Below are positions 1-7,770 of a stretch of 16,504 nt of DNA, piece by piece (positions within the stretch are counted from its first letter, which is position 1; the number at the start of each line of letters is the position of its first letter). The notes beneath the pieces were generated by a model. It had not been told where the DNA came from. It did no database searches and saw nothing but the letters and a program-made list of their open reading frames with translations. This stretch comes from Candidatus Heimdallarchaeota archaeon (GTDB lineage Archaea > Asgardarchaeota > Heimdallarchaeia > JABLTI01), in assembly GCA_019894765.1 (NCBI GenBank), contig JAGXNT010000014.1, positions 1 to 16,504 of the forward strand, given 5' to 3'. A program made the translations under genes and the position numbers.

Positions 1-382
1 AACCAACAGCAACGGCTAAACCTAATCCTAACGCTAATTGGATAATTGGTTTAATAGTATAGGATGCCATTTGACTGAAGAGATATTCTGCCGTTGTTAA
101 TGGGGTTGTATTGATTCTTTTTTGTATACCGCTCTCTCGTTCACCGCCTACACCTGCAGCAACATCATAAATTGTTAACAAACCAGCATATGCGAGGAAA
201 CCAGGAAGCATTATTTCGAATATTGTATATTCTTCTCCCCATCCGTAGCTATCGCCCATAGCTAATCCAAATACTAGGATAAGTATCGGAACTAACAATG
301 TAGTAAATACTAAGACAAGTGGATCCATTAATTGTCTTGTCATCTCTAACTTGACGAGGGTAAAAATTCTTCTTAGTTTCAT
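1..382 (-). CDS. ABC-2 type transporter permease, N-terminal part (cut by window edge)
   Basis: This is the membrane-spanning subunit of an ABC exporter of the ABC-2 class. It starts at an ATG whose first base is 382 and runs off the left edge after about 127 residues. A cytoplasmic N-terminal segment (residues 1-20) leads into a first membrane helix at about 22-42, and a second helix lies at about 58-76. The loop at 81-97 carries the ERESG...R...TPL signature of ABC-2 permeases, which couples to the ATPase. A third helix begins near 107. The start lies only 2 bases after the stop of the upstream ATPase gene (385-1185), so the two are surely co-transcribed. The substrate cannot be told. Family members export drugs, polysaccharides or lipids. 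The C-terminal half is not visible. Confidence 0.9.
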   Translation of the reverse strand, partial: MKLRRIFTLVKLEMTRQLMDPLVLVFTTLLVPILILVFGLAMGDSYGWGEEYTIFEIMLPGFLAYAGLLTIYDVAAGVGGERESGIQKRINTTPLTTAEYLFSQMASYTIKPIIQLALGLGLAVAVG

Positions 383-384
383 GA

Positions 385-1185
385 TTAGATCCCCTCCAAA
401 ATGCTTCTACCGGTAATTTTCAAGAAGACTTTTTCCAGATTTTCCACTTGATGTTCTTTAATTAATTCTTGTGGTGATCCCATAGCAACTATTTCTCCAT
501 AATCCATAATTGCTACTCTATCGCACAGTGCTTCAGCTTCTTCTATGTAATGTGTAGTTAATATTATTGTATTTTTTTGTTCTTTTTGTGATCTTAGAAA
601 ATCCCAAACTTTTCGTCGATTTCGTGGATCTAGACCCACAGTTGGTTCATCTAAGAAAAGAATCTCAGGCTTGTTAATTAGCGATATAATTAAGCTTAGC
701 TGTCTTTTCATTCCACCGGAATATCCTCTAGTAAATCGATTACGAGCTTCATATAATCCTAAAAGATTCAGTAGTTCTTCTGCACGTTCAATGATTTGCT
801 CTTTTGGCAGCATATACATATTTCCGAAAAACTTGATGTTTCCTAAACCGGTAAGGAATTTGTATAAGGCAGGTTCTTGTGGGCAAACACTAATCTTTTC
901 TTTAATCTTCTTCATCTCAGTTTCTACGTTGTGTCCATCAACAAAAGCTGTTCCTTCAGTTGGCAAAAGGATTCCAGTTAAAACATTAATAGTAGTAGTT
1001 TTACCTGCACCATTTGTTCCCAACAGTCCAAAAAATTCCCCTTTTTCTACGTGAAAAGATATTCCATCAACCGCTTTAACATCTTCCATTCCACGTTTCC
1101 CTTTGAAGTGTTTCTTTAGATTCTTTACTTCAATGGCATTGTTCTCATCAAATGTTTGTGTATCACTTTTCTCTGTAACTGTCAT
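385..1185 (-). CDS. ABC transporter ATP-binding protein (ABC-2 exporter)
   Basis: This is the ATPase subunit that powers the adjacent ABC-2 permease. All nucleotide-binding motifs are intact: Walker A GTNGAGKT at residues 56-63, Q-loop glutamine 103, signature YSGGM at 155-159, Walker B ILFLDE at 175-180 and switch histidine 212. At 266 residues it has the usual length for a DrrA/CcmA-like ATPase with a short C-terminal tail. The first 17 residues are an unconserved polar extension before the first strand. The ATG at 1185 is preceded by a GGTGG-rich Shine-Dalgarno-like stretch (about 1193-1204) and, further up, by an A/T element at about 1249-1258. The permease follows after 2 bases. The substrate is unknown. 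Confidence 0.95.
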   Translation of the reverse strand: MTVTEKSDTQTFDENNAIEVKNLKKHFKGKRGMEDVKAVDGISFHVEKGEFFGLLGTNGAGKTTTINVLTGILLPTEGTAFVDGHNVETEMKKIKEKISVCPQEPALYKFLTGLGNIKFFGNMYMLPKEQIIERAEELLNLLGLYEARNRFTRGYSGGMKRQLSLIISLINKPEILFLDEPTVGLDPRNRRKVWDFLRSQKEQKNTIILTTHYIEEAEALCDRVAIMDYGEIVAMGSPQELIKEHQVENLEKVFLKITGRSILEGI

Positions 1186-1576
1186 TTAGTTGAACCCCAC
1201 CACCATAGTATTCATAATATTTTCATTTATGAATTTTATGTGCAACTAACCATATAAGATGAAATCAATTAAATTCATCAGAAGATAATCTATTGTCGTT
1301 TTTCATATGAAAAGAATTGGTTTATTTAGATAACTTATTTTATCAAATTATCTTAAATTAAAGATAATTATCAACAAATTAAAGATTAATCAATAGTAAA
1401 ACTGAACATTTTTTAATTTTGAAAAACTTTATTTATATCGCTTTTCATTATATCTTGAGGGTATTTTAACAGAGTATAGTAATAAAACACAATAACTACA
1501 TTCGTAAATATAATTAAAAATTCGAATACTAACAATTGTTAAAAAAATTCTCATTATTAAAGATGGAGGAAGTTAA
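1186..1576. promoter_or_regulatory. Divergent intergenic region with AT-rich repeats
   Basis: This 391-base gap has no credible gene. Going left it must carry the promoter of the ABC operon, with a candidate TATA at about 1249-1258 read on the minus strand. Going right, the surface protein gene has candidate TATA elements at 1428-1438 (TTTATTTATAT) and 1506-1515 (AAATATAATT). Its ribosome-binding site GGAGGA is at 1565-1570, followed by a 6-base spacer. The gap also holds an 11-base direct repeat AAATTAAAGAT (1355-1365 and 1376-1386, 21 bases apart), a 9-base inverted repeat around 1346-1369 and a 10-base palindrome AACAATTGTT at 1531-1540. In such AT-rich DNA these could be chance. They are candidate operators only. 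Confidence 0.5.
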
Positions 1577-2221
1577 ATGAAAAAAAAAATTATGATTGGA
1601 TTTCTAAGCATTTTTCTTTGTATTATGATACTACAGATCTCTCCTATTAGAGGAGAAATTTTTGAAATCAATGATGAGACTGCAGATCTTGAATATCACA
1701 ATAATTCAACAGAGGGAAACCCAGGACCAGGTGTTCATTCTGAAATTGATATTGAATCTTTGCAAATAGACGGAGAAGAAATAGCAGTTACTTTCGTTGC
1801 TCCACCTATTGTCGATGATGATATTTTTTATTTAATTCGCATCTATTGGATAGGTGATGATTTTCTTGGCAACTGGACAAAAGGTTATTTGGATAACACA
1901 ACTAACGAGGTTCATACTTTTATTGAAGATAGCACAGGTGGAGAAATAACTGATACAACTGAATATGATAAAATAAGTATTGTTGGTTCTTCCTTAATAA
2001 TACCTTTATACAATATATCATTAATCACTTACATGTTTGATCCTCATATTGTTGCGGTATGGTCTCAATTTACCATTACAGAAGGAGTAGAAGATTATGT
2101 TGATCATCTAGACTATGCAACAGGTACCGCGCCATTTCCAGGATTTACATTTTGGATTACGATTGGGGGAATATCACTTATAGTAATGATAGGTTTAGTA
2201 TTAAAAAAGAAGAAAAACTAG
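1577..2221 (+). CDS. Secreted surface protein with PGF-type C-terminal sorting signal
   Basis: This is an exported protein of 214 residues with no function I recognise. Residues 1-26 look like a Sec signal peptide: lysine-rich start, then a hydrophobic core. The middle (30-185) is acidic, beta-rich by appearance, and carries several N-glycosylation sequons (for example NNS at 42, NTT at 107). The C terminus has PGF at 188-190, a hydrophobic helix 191-208 and a KKKKN tail, the three-part layout of archaeal PGF-CTERM-like signals for membrane anchoring or protease/archaeosortase processing. It is a paralogue of the protein at 9638-10273 and of the dead copy at 7743-8037. Shared landmarks are EIDI.SL, a conserved YW/STGG core and the TAP.PGF tail. 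A clear GGAGGA site sits 6 bases before the ATG. It probably belongs to the cell envelope. Confidence 0.85.
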   Translation: MKKKIMIGFLSIFLCIMILQISPIRGEIFEINDETADLEYHNNSTEGNPGPGVHSEIDIESLQIDGEEIAVTFVAPPIVDDDIFYLIRIYWIGDDFLGNWTKGYLDNTTNEVHTFIEDSTGGEITDTTEYDKISIVGSSLIIPLYNISLITYMFDPHIVAVWSQFTITEGVEDYVDHLDYATGTAPFPGFTFWITIGGISLIVMIGLVLKKKKN

Positions 2222-2278
2222 ATTTTAGTGATTCTTCTTTCTCTAATTTTTTTCAATGTTTTATTAGTAAAACAATTA

Positions 2279-2764
2279 CTAATGGTATTTTTTCTCTCTA
2301 GCTTCAATTGCAAATGATAACCAATTTTCTTGAGGAGTTACAGGACAAAATAGTGTCTCATTATATGCACATGCAAAATTAAACGCTTTATTAAAGTCCA
2401 ACATTGTTGTTTCTTGTTCAATATTTTCAACTTCAATTAATCGTCCATTTGGGTAGGTATCTTTTCCACTCGTTGAATCCCGAAAAGCTAAGTAATATTT
2501 ATCCATTTGTTTATCATAAATAAATGATAATTTGATTATTTCTTCTTTGTATTTGAATTCCACATTACCAATCACGAGAAACGGATCAGTTGGTTCACCA
2601 TCAAGTCTTTTCAGAATTCTCTCTTCTTTCTTTTCTAACAAATTTATTTTTGCTTTAAACTTAAAATCAGTATTAATTGGAAAGAAGTTTAGCTTCAAAT
2701 TCTTGCATTCATTTTCAGGAACCGGAGACCATAACATATCTCCAATCATGATTCCTTCACTCAA
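2279..2764 (-). CDS. DUF1684 family protein, 5' end apparently frameshifted
   Basis: This is a soluble protein of the DUF1684 family, whose biochemical role is unknown to me. The family core is clear: FRDSTSGKDTYPNGRLIEV at residues 94-112, DFNKAFNFACAYN at 123-135, then CPVTP.ENWL..AI.A.E near the end. The only usual start in this frame is TTG at 2764. The same frame continues upstream to about 2812 and encodes residues ending AWRKNRVKDL, which is the normal N terminus of the family, but it has no start codon there. An ATG at 2825 overlaps the preceding gene's stop by one base (TGATG, typical of coupled genes), yet it reads only six codons in another frame before TGA at 2805-2807. Loss of one base between about 2807 and 2816 would restore a normal gene. 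This is either an early frameshift or a sequence error. Confidence 0.75.
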   Translation of the reverse strand: MSEGIMIGDMLWSPVPENECKNLKLNFFPINTDFKFKAKINLLEKKEERILKRLDGEPTDPFLVIGNVEFKYKEEIIKLSFIYDKQMDKYYLAFRDSTSGKDTYPNGRLIEVENIEQETTMLDFNKAFNFACAYNETLFCPVTPQENWLSFAIEAREKKYH

Positions 2765-2824
2765 GTCTTTTACTCGGTTTTTTCTCCAGGCTTTAATATC
2801 TTCTTCAATAGGTCATTTTATTCA

Positions 2825-3928
2825 TCACATCTTTTCTCTATTCTTTAAAACAAATTCTTTAAGCTCATGTTGGGCTTTTTCTAATAGTTGAGCTCGCATT
2901 ATTACTAAATCAATATTCGTAATTAATTCTTCAATTTTCGCTCTAAGAAACAAATTCATCTCTTTATTTCTATTGTAATTTAAATTTGATTTTAGTTGGG
3001 AAAGCAAATCAACAAATTTTGGACGCCAAGAAATGAGAAATCGTCTATTGTTAAGGATTACCTCATTAAGATAAATTCCAATAGAATTCATATAATATAT
3101 TCTTGGTTTTAGATATTCTTTCTTAGAAATTGCAACGTAATCTTGTTCACCGTATCCTGCAAGATTTCGAGAGATTGTACTTCTGGAATAACCTGTCAGT
3201 TTTAGTAACATTTCTTGGTTTATTCTTTCTCGAGTAATTAGAAAAGTTAAAATTTTGTTTATGATTGGATCATCTTCAATAAACATACTCAACCGTACAA
3301 ATCGATCGACTAATGATGATTCAAGCTTTTTAATTTCAGGAGGATAAACAATGAACTCATTCGAAGGTATTAATCCAGAAACATCTTCTTCTAAATAATC
3401 AGTTGGATCATGATCTGTGTGTGCCCTTCTTTGTGTTTCAAGAAAGTTCCTAATTCCATTAAGTCTTCTAAAAAGAAAAGTAGACTCGATAGGATATTCT
3501 TCTTTTAATTGCTCTAATTTTACTTGTAATCTAATAATGAACTTTTCATGTTCTATGTTGTTTCTATTCACTTGAGCCCTAGGAGTTATTATAGTGAAAA
3601 CATGTTCATCATTGATAGTGTAAATATTAGTGTGGGTTTTTGGAATAAAATTACGAGTAACAACTGATGATTGAAGAAATGATTTTAAGGCAATAGAAAT
3701 AAAGCCGGATGAAAAACCAGTTAATTCTCTTAACTGCTTTTGTGTTAATGAATCATAAATTTTGAAGTAAGCAAAGATTTTCATTAGTTTAAGATTCACT
3801 TGATTTTTTTCCGCTAACTTTAGGTAGAAATCAACGATTTGCTTTTCAACTTTCTTTAGCTCATCTGTTGCAATTTCCACTGGGACATCTATTGCCATTT
3901 CTCTTCTTTCCGATTTATAGACAATCAT
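2825..3928 (-). CDS. Transcriptional regulator with two winged-helix domains (GbsR/MarR-like)
   Basis: A 367-residue DNA-binding protein built from two similar halves. The first winged helix-turn-helix is at about residues 47-107, with recognition region LTQKQLRELTGFSSGFIS (61-78). The second is at about 222-285, with INQEMLLKLTGYSRSTIS (236-253). Both share the LTG(F/Y)S..(F/T)IS pattern of GbsR/MarR-like repressors. Each half is followed by a charged helical segment, and the last (about 300-365) is likely the dimerisation region. Ordinary family members carry one such domain, so this looks like an internal duplication and fusion. A TATA-like element at 3947-3956 lies 24 bases before the ATG, so the mRNA is probably leaderless. 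ATG at codon 11 is an alternative start. The stop overlaps a start-like ATG of the DUF1684 gene. Targets and ligand are unknown. Confidence 0.8.
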   Translation of the reverse strand: MIVYKSERREMAIDVPVEIATDELKKVEKQIVDFYLKLAEKNQVNLKLMKIFAYFKIYDSLTQKQLRELTGFSSGFISIALKSFLQSSVVTRNFIPKTHTNIYTINDEHVFTIITPRAQVNRNNIEHEKFIIRLQVKLEQLKEEYPIESTFLFRRLNGIRNFLETQRRAHTDHDPTDYLEEDVSGLIPSNEFIVYPPEIKKLESSLVDRFVRLSMFIEDDPIINKILTFLITRERINQEMLLKLTGYSRSTISRNLAGYGEQDYVAISKKEYLKPRIYYMNSIGIYLNEVILNNRRFLISWRPKFVDLLSQLKSNLNYNRNKEMNLFLRAKIEELITNIDLVIMRAQLLEKAQHELKEFVLKNREKM

Positions 3929-3946
3929 TATTCCTTCATTTATCTA

Positions 3947-3956
3947 CTTATAAATT
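3947..3956 (-). promoter_or_regulatory. TATA box of the twin winged-helix regulator gene
   Basis: Read on the minus strand this is AATTTATAAG, centred 24 bases before the ATG at 3928. That is the distance expected between an archaeal TATA box and the transcription start, so the transcript would begin at or next to the start codon. Confidence 0.55.
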
Positions 3957-3999
3957 GCGTTTATAATTGTTTTTCTAAATTATGAAATTTAAATAATCA

Positions 4000-4008
4000 T
4001 TTATATAT
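4000..4008 (+). promoter_or_regulatory. TATA box of the PRC-barrel-like gene
   Basis: TTTATATAT followed by CG, centred about 37 bases before the ATG at 4041. Transcription would start near 4030, leaving a leader of about 10 bases. With the element at 3947-3956 it forms a divergent promoter pair in a gap of only 112 bases, so the regulator could easily act on both genes. Confidence 0.6.
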
Positions 4009-4040
4009 CGGTTATGTAGTATATATCTTGGGTTTAAAAC

Positions 4041-4391
4041 ATGGATTACTCACAACTAGTAGGAAAAGTAATTGCAGATAGGAATAGTAGAAAGTTAGGA
4101 TTATGTCTTGATATTAGAAGATCACTCATATCAGGAGCTTCTGGAGATAAACCCTTCATAACAATGATGGTAAGAATCGAACGAGTACTTAGAGACTCGA
4201 TAATAGTTCAGGTTGAAGCTAAAAAAATTCTAAAAATTGATGGAATCTATGCTTGGATTGATACCACAAAAGAGGAATTTAATGAAACAATAAAAAACGC
4301 AAAAAAAGTAGAACTTTCCAAGAAAAAAAAAAACAAAAATGCTGATCTTGCTATTCTAAGGAATTACAGACCACGACCACCATCTTCATGA
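4041..4391 (+). CDS. PRC-barrel-like small protein
   Basis: A 116-residue soluble protein. Its first ~75 residues resemble a PRC-barrel: the opening LVGKVIADRNSRKLGLCLDI has the usual strand, conserved G.V, and strand pattern, followed by alternating hydrophobic strands to about residue 76. The tail (about 90-116) is strongly basic with a run of lysines and ends in a proline/arginine-rich stretch, which could contact nucleic acid or ribosomes. PRC-barrels occur in ribosome maturation factors and in many small archaeal proteins of unknown role. I cannot name a function. It is transcribed away from the twin winged-helix regulator and ends towards the ABC permease gene. The 72 bases after it contain nothing recognisable. 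Confidence 0.6.
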   Translation: MDYSQLVGKVIADRNSRKLGLCLDIRRSLISGASGDKPFITMMVRIERVLRDSIIVQVEAKKILKIDGIYAWIDTTKEEFNETIKNAKKVELSKKKKNKNADLAILRNYRPRPPSS

Positions 4392-4463
4392 TTTTAAAAA
4401 TGATAAAAGTCACTTAGAACATGGAATAGCTACTTTTGAAGATTTGAATTGTAAAGAATTATT

Positions 4464-6221
4464 TTAGGTTGTCATCCAATTATCTGAATTCTTTGGGAAC
4501 ATTACATTGAAAATTATCAGAAGTAGGATTAAACAGATTCCTTCTAAAACTAAAGCTAACCACCAACCAACCATCATAGTAAAGATGAAGCCTGCAGCTA
4601 GTGCTAACATAATCACTAAAATACTGATAATCTTTATCTCTTTGTACTTTGTTTTTACTTCTTCGATGACATATTTGTATTTAAATTTACCAAACATGAG
4701 TATTTTCAAGAATAACCCACTCATACCAATAATGAATATTGCTGGTAATTGAACAACAGTCATAAGAAGAACATCCATGAAGTGCGCTTGCTTAAATTGG
4801 AGTAGTATAGCAACCAAAACCATAAGCGGAACAGTTGAGAACAGGAATGGCATTTTTGCTTTAATTTGATCACGTATATGTATTGGTAATGAAGAGGTAA
4901 TCGTTTCCCCACCTGTTTCTATACTCGTTACACCAATGATAATAAAGAACGTAGAGAAGATAGCAAAACTCATGATATAGAGAACCATTGCAGGGATGCC
5001 TGTTTTCCCGAGATACATGTCTAGAGCATATGCTAAAGCTGTAGTAATTGGAATCATTATTGGCATAAGCATATAGGTTGTTATTTGCAGCTCTCGAGTA
5101 ATGAGTGCTAAATCTCGTTTCATGTATGCTCTAGTTGGTCTAAAGACTCTAACCTCAATAGGAGTCGGCTTCTTTCTTGTTCGTGATTTCTTGGTTTTAC
5201 TTTCAATTAATGTTATATCTTGTAGTGTTTGTAACGCTTTTCTGAAAACTAGAATTGCTAAGCCTATCTGTAGAACTGTACCTACGGTAGATCCTATGAC
5301 AACTAATAATGGTACCTTTGTTACACCAATTACTATACTAGTTAATAGATAACCTCCAGCAAAAGGAAATGGGATAAAACTCAGAACCTTGTTTACAATA
5401 TCTGCTGATTGTGTTGAGATAAACTGGTTTGCTGGATCAAAGAGAAGTGGTAACTTGGTAATTGCCATCTGGATTCCGAAAGAAGCAAGCATTGTAAATA
5501 TCAAATAAATTAACATACTCCCAATTCGAATAAAATTAGCCATTCGGTAATTTTCTTCTTGATCTTCCATAACTTTCGCCATTTTCCGACCTAACAAAAT
5601 TGTAAGACTCAAGTTGAAAACAGTGTTTGCTATATTTACAATTAAACAAACACCTATCATTAGAAAATTCTCTGCTAATCCAATCCCCATCCCCTTTGGT
5701 AGATTAATCCCAATAATTGTTCCAATGGGTAAAGCAAGGAATAAAACTATCATTTGGACGTCAATTCCTCTTAAGAATGTGAAGAAACTGATTTTACTGA
5801 CATCCTTTCTTGAGTAGGGTAAAGTGCTTATCCAAGTGTACGGTTCTTTCGATAGAAAGCCCCATGTAAAGGTTATAGAGAAGAGGATCAAGATTATCGG
5901 TTGTAACAACAAATACCCACTTACAGAAAATCCTCCTACAAAAAGATTCCAAGTCTCTTCTACAAAAGGTATCTCTGAGACAATATTAATTTGTACGAAT
6001 GATAAAACTGGCATGGCTGTAAAGACTACTATATAGAAAGCAACCAAGATTTTCATTATAATAGATTGAGTACCAATACTCTCTCTTTTCTTACCAACTC
6101 TTTCTAGGAATTTTGCTTTATTACTACCTGCTGCTTGTTGTTGAGAATGAAATATTGCTTCAGTAAAGACTCTCTTTGAAATTTTATAGAGTTCCTTATT
6201 CGAATACTCTACTTCAGTCAC
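4464..6221 (-). CDS. ABC-2 type exporter membrane protein, double-length
   Basis: A 585-residue polytopic protein, the membrane partner of the ATPase encoded just upstream. I count about 12 hydrophobic segments in two blocks (about 53-330 and 380-575) separated by a very basic linker (343-370). Each block contains a cytoplasmic-looking (S/T)LP motif: STLPYSRKD at 132-140 and SSLPIHIRD at 443-451, the second preceded by ETGGE. The protein therefore looks like two fused permease halves. It begins with a GTG at 6221 that overlaps the ATPase stop by four bases (GTGA), so translation is coupled. Family members are ABC-2-like exporters with unknown cargo, and nothing here identifies the substrate. 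Confidence 0.85.
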   Translation of the reverse strand: MTEVEYSNKELYKISKRVFTEAIFHSQQQAAGSNKAKFLERVGKKRESIGTQSIIMKILVAFYIVVFTAMPVLSFVQINIVSEIPFVEETWNLFVGGFSVSGYLLLQPIILILFSITFTWGFLSKEPYTWISTLPYSRKDVSKISFFTFLRGIDVQMIVLFLALPIGTIIGINLPKGMGIGLAENFLMIGVCLIVNIANTVFNLSLTILLGRKMAKVMEDQEENYRMANFIRIGSMLIYLIFTMLASFGIQMAITKLPLLFDPANQFISTQSADIVNKVLSFIPFPFAGGYLLTSIVIGVTKVPLLVVIGSTVGTVLQIGLAILVFRKALQTLQDITLIESKTKKSRTRKKPTPIEVRVFRPTRAYMKRDLALITRELQITTYMLMPIMIPITTALAYALDMYLGKTGIPAMVLYIMSFAIFSTFFIIIGVTSIETGGETITSSLPIHIRDQIKAKMPFLFSTVPLMVLVAILLQFKQAHFMDVLLMTVVQLPAIFIIGMSGLFLKILMFGKFKYKYVIEEVKTKYKEIKIISILVIMLALAAGFIFTMMVGWWLALVLEGICLILLLIIFNVMFPKNSDNWMTT

Positions 6222-7015
6222 CGGTTACCACCATTGTTAGTTAATTTTCTCAAATTGCTTATGATGCGATTAACCGATTCATCTTGTTGAGTAAGTTTGA
6301 GGAAGATTTCCTCGAGATCAGCACCTGCTTTATCAGCTAGTTTTGACAACTCATCCATGGTACCAGTGGCAACTGCTTTTCCTTCGTTAATTATACAAAT
6401 CCTGTCACAAACATCTTCAGCAACTTCAAGGATATGAGTTGAAAAGATGACTGATCCACCATTTTCCGCATGTAGTTCTAATATCTCTTTAACAACTTTC
6501 GCAGATTTTGCATCTAACCCTGTAAGCGGTTCATCCATAATCAATAACTTTGGTTCATGCAATAATGCAGCAATAATTTGCATCTTCTGTTTATTCCCTC
6601 TGGATAATGTAGCAATAAGTTTATCATAGTACTGTTCAGCTTCCAAACTCTCGAGATATCTTTGTAATTTTGATGTGGTGTCTTCAGGATTTAATTTTCG
6701 TATTGAAGAAGTGAAATCAAAAAGCTCTTTGGGCGTCATTGATTTGTATATCAAGGGTTCTTCTGATACGTAACCAATATTTTGCTTGATCATCATTTCA
6801 TCAGTACTTGGTGATAAATCAAAAACAGAAATCTCTCCAGCATCTAATTCTAAAAGTCCGAGTATAAGTTTGAGTGTCGTTGTTTTTCCAGCACCATTTG
6901 GACCCAGAAGACCAAAAATTTCCCCTGGTTTGATTATAAATGTCAAACCATCGACAGCTCGCACATCTCCAAAAGATTTCTCTACATTATTTACTTCTAC
7001 GACATTACTTTTCAA
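6218..7015 (-). CDS. ABC transporter ATP-binding protein (second exporter)
   Basis: ATPase of 265 residues for the double-length permease that follows. Walker A GPNGAGKT is at residues 38-45, Walker B LLIMDE at 157-162 and the switch histidine at 194. Two motifs depart from the textbook form. The Q-loop position falls in YVSEEPLIY (82-90) and has glutamate in place of glutamine. The signature reads LSRGNKQK (137-144), not LSGGQ. Both variants are familiar in ATPases of the ABC-2 exporter branch, so activity is likely. No ATG is in frame near the N terminus. TTG at 7015 places the first strand (VVEVNNVEKSF) right after the start, and AGGT lies about 11 bases upstream. The stop overlaps the permease start. 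Confidence 0.93.
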   Translation of the reverse strand: MKSNVVEVNNVEKSFGDVRAVDGLTFIIKPGEIFGLLGPNGAGKTTTLKLILGLLELDAGEISVFDLSPSTDEMMIKQNIGYVSEEPLIYKSMTPKELFDFTSSIRKLNPEDTTSKLQRYLESLEAEQYYDKLIATLSRGNKQKMQIIAALLHEPKLLIMDEPLTGLDAKSAKVVKEILELHAENGGSVIFSTHILEVAEDVCDRICIINEGKAVATGTMDELSKLADKAGADLEEIFLKLTQQDESVNRIISNLRKLTNNGGNR

Positions 7016-7190
7016 ATTTACATTACCTAAAGCTTATTTTCAAATCTTTATTGATATATTATATTAAACGCAATAATAAAGCTAATTGAAAAGCTGAATT
7101 TTAAAGGAAATTCAAGATTTAGTTGTGATTTTGAATTAGTTTTCTCTTAAATTCTAGAATTTACTAAATAAAATGAAATTTTAAACGTAA
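7016..7190. promoter_or_regulatory. Divergent promoter region, left part
   Basis: Very AT-rich DNA between the ABC operon (leftward) and the first Met/His/Gln-rich gene (rightward). An AATATAATATATC-like TATA stretch on the minus strand around 7054-7066 is well placed for the ABC operon. I see no gene or repeat in the rest. The block from 7191 to 7285 belongs to the tandem duplication and is listed separately. Confidence 0.45.
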
Positions 7191-7285
7191 CTGAAACCTA
7201 TTTTGAACCTTCACAACACAAGGACAACCATTCTCAGAGATTCCTTTTGTATTTTTGTGTTCTATATTAAATTGTGATTTAAAAA
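7191..7285 (+). promoter_or_regulatory. Duplicated upstream control region, copy A
   Basis: The 95 bases before the ATG align without gaps to 8109-8203 before copy B, with 85 of 95 positions equal by my count. They include TTGAACCTTCA, ACAACCATTCTCAGAGATTC with the odd palindrome TCTCAGAGA at 7232-7240, a T-rich stretch, and TCTATATTAAATTGTG (7261-7276). The last is TATA-like but lies only about 19 bases before the ATG, closer than usual, so which element acts as the TATA box is unclear. Confidence 0.6.
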
Positions 7286-7723
7286 ATGAAAAAATCAATC
7301 CTTATACCAATTATCGCAGTAAGCCTTCTTGCAGTGGTTGCAGGAGCTTCTGTGGGCCTTGTATATGCTTTCTCTCCTAGTGAAGATAGTGAATTAGAAG
7401 TAGTCAATGTAACAACTCAATCAGTTACAGATGAAGTAACTGTAGTCTTAAGATGCGAAGGAAATGAATCCGGACATACTCACAGAAATCAATTTGGAAG
7501 AATGTTTGCTTACATGCACCAATTCCAATTCAATAATTCAGCTACCGAAGAAACCATGTATCAAGAACAAATGCAAAACCAATGGCAACACCGAGTCCAA
7601 GCAGGTAAGAACATGATGTTTCAATTCCATATAGAAGGTCTTGAACACGGAATGACATTACAACTAAGAATTCAGTACAACAATGGTAAAGTTCTCATGT
7701 ATCAATTCCAAGTGAATGCATAG
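7286..7723 (+). CDS. Exported Met/His/Gln-rich protein, copy A
   Basis: A 145-residue protein of a family I do not recognise. Residues 1-30 form a lysine-started hydrophobic segment (ILIPIIAVSLLAVVAG...VGLVYAF), which is either a signal peptide or an N-terminal membrane anchor, so the rest should face outside. A short acidic, threonine/valine-rich stretch follows (about 33-58). A Met/His/Gln/Phe-rich domain (about 70-145) then contains three versions of one motif: MHQFQF, MFQFHI and MYQFQV, alternating like beta strands. The density of Met and His would suit copper or silver binding, but that is inference. It is about three-quarters identical to copy B (8204-8656) outside a variable middle, where this copy has ESGHTHRNQ and copy B has a glutamine run. 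It has its own promoter and terminator. Confidence 0.8.
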   Translation: MKKSILIPIIAVSLLAVVAGASVGLVYAFSPSEDSELEVVNVTTQSVTDEVTVVLRCEGNESGHTHRNQFGRMFAYMHQFQFNNSATEETMYQEQMQNQWQHRVQAGKNMMFQFHIEGLEHGMTLQLRIQYNNGKVLMYQFQVNA

Positions 7724-7735
7724 ATAAAAAATGAA

Positions 7736-7770
7736 GGAAGACTTAGTTTTTCCTTTCTCTTTTTCTTTTT
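7736..7770 (+). terminator. Terminator-like hairpin after copy A
   Basis: Stem GGAAGAC (7736-7742), loop TTA, and GTTTTTCC (7746-7753) with one bulged T and one G-T pair, followed by a T/C-rich run that includes TTTCTCTTTTTCTTTTT. The same structure with other paired bases follows copy B, which supports a real RNA hairpin. The reverse complement of this stretch also encodes the lysine/arginine tail of the pseudogene at 7743-8037. Confidence 0.6.

Noticed and set aside
671..1054. Plus-strand open frame of 127 codons opposite the first ATPase gene
   Set aside because: It lies wholly antisense to an intact ABC ATPase and has no domain-like pattern. The same applies to the open frames opposite the permease, methyltransferase and transporter genes.
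4392..4463. Small gene between the PRC-barrel gene and the ABC permease gene
   Set aside because: Only very short frames with early stops and no ribosome site. It is a convergent 3' spacer.
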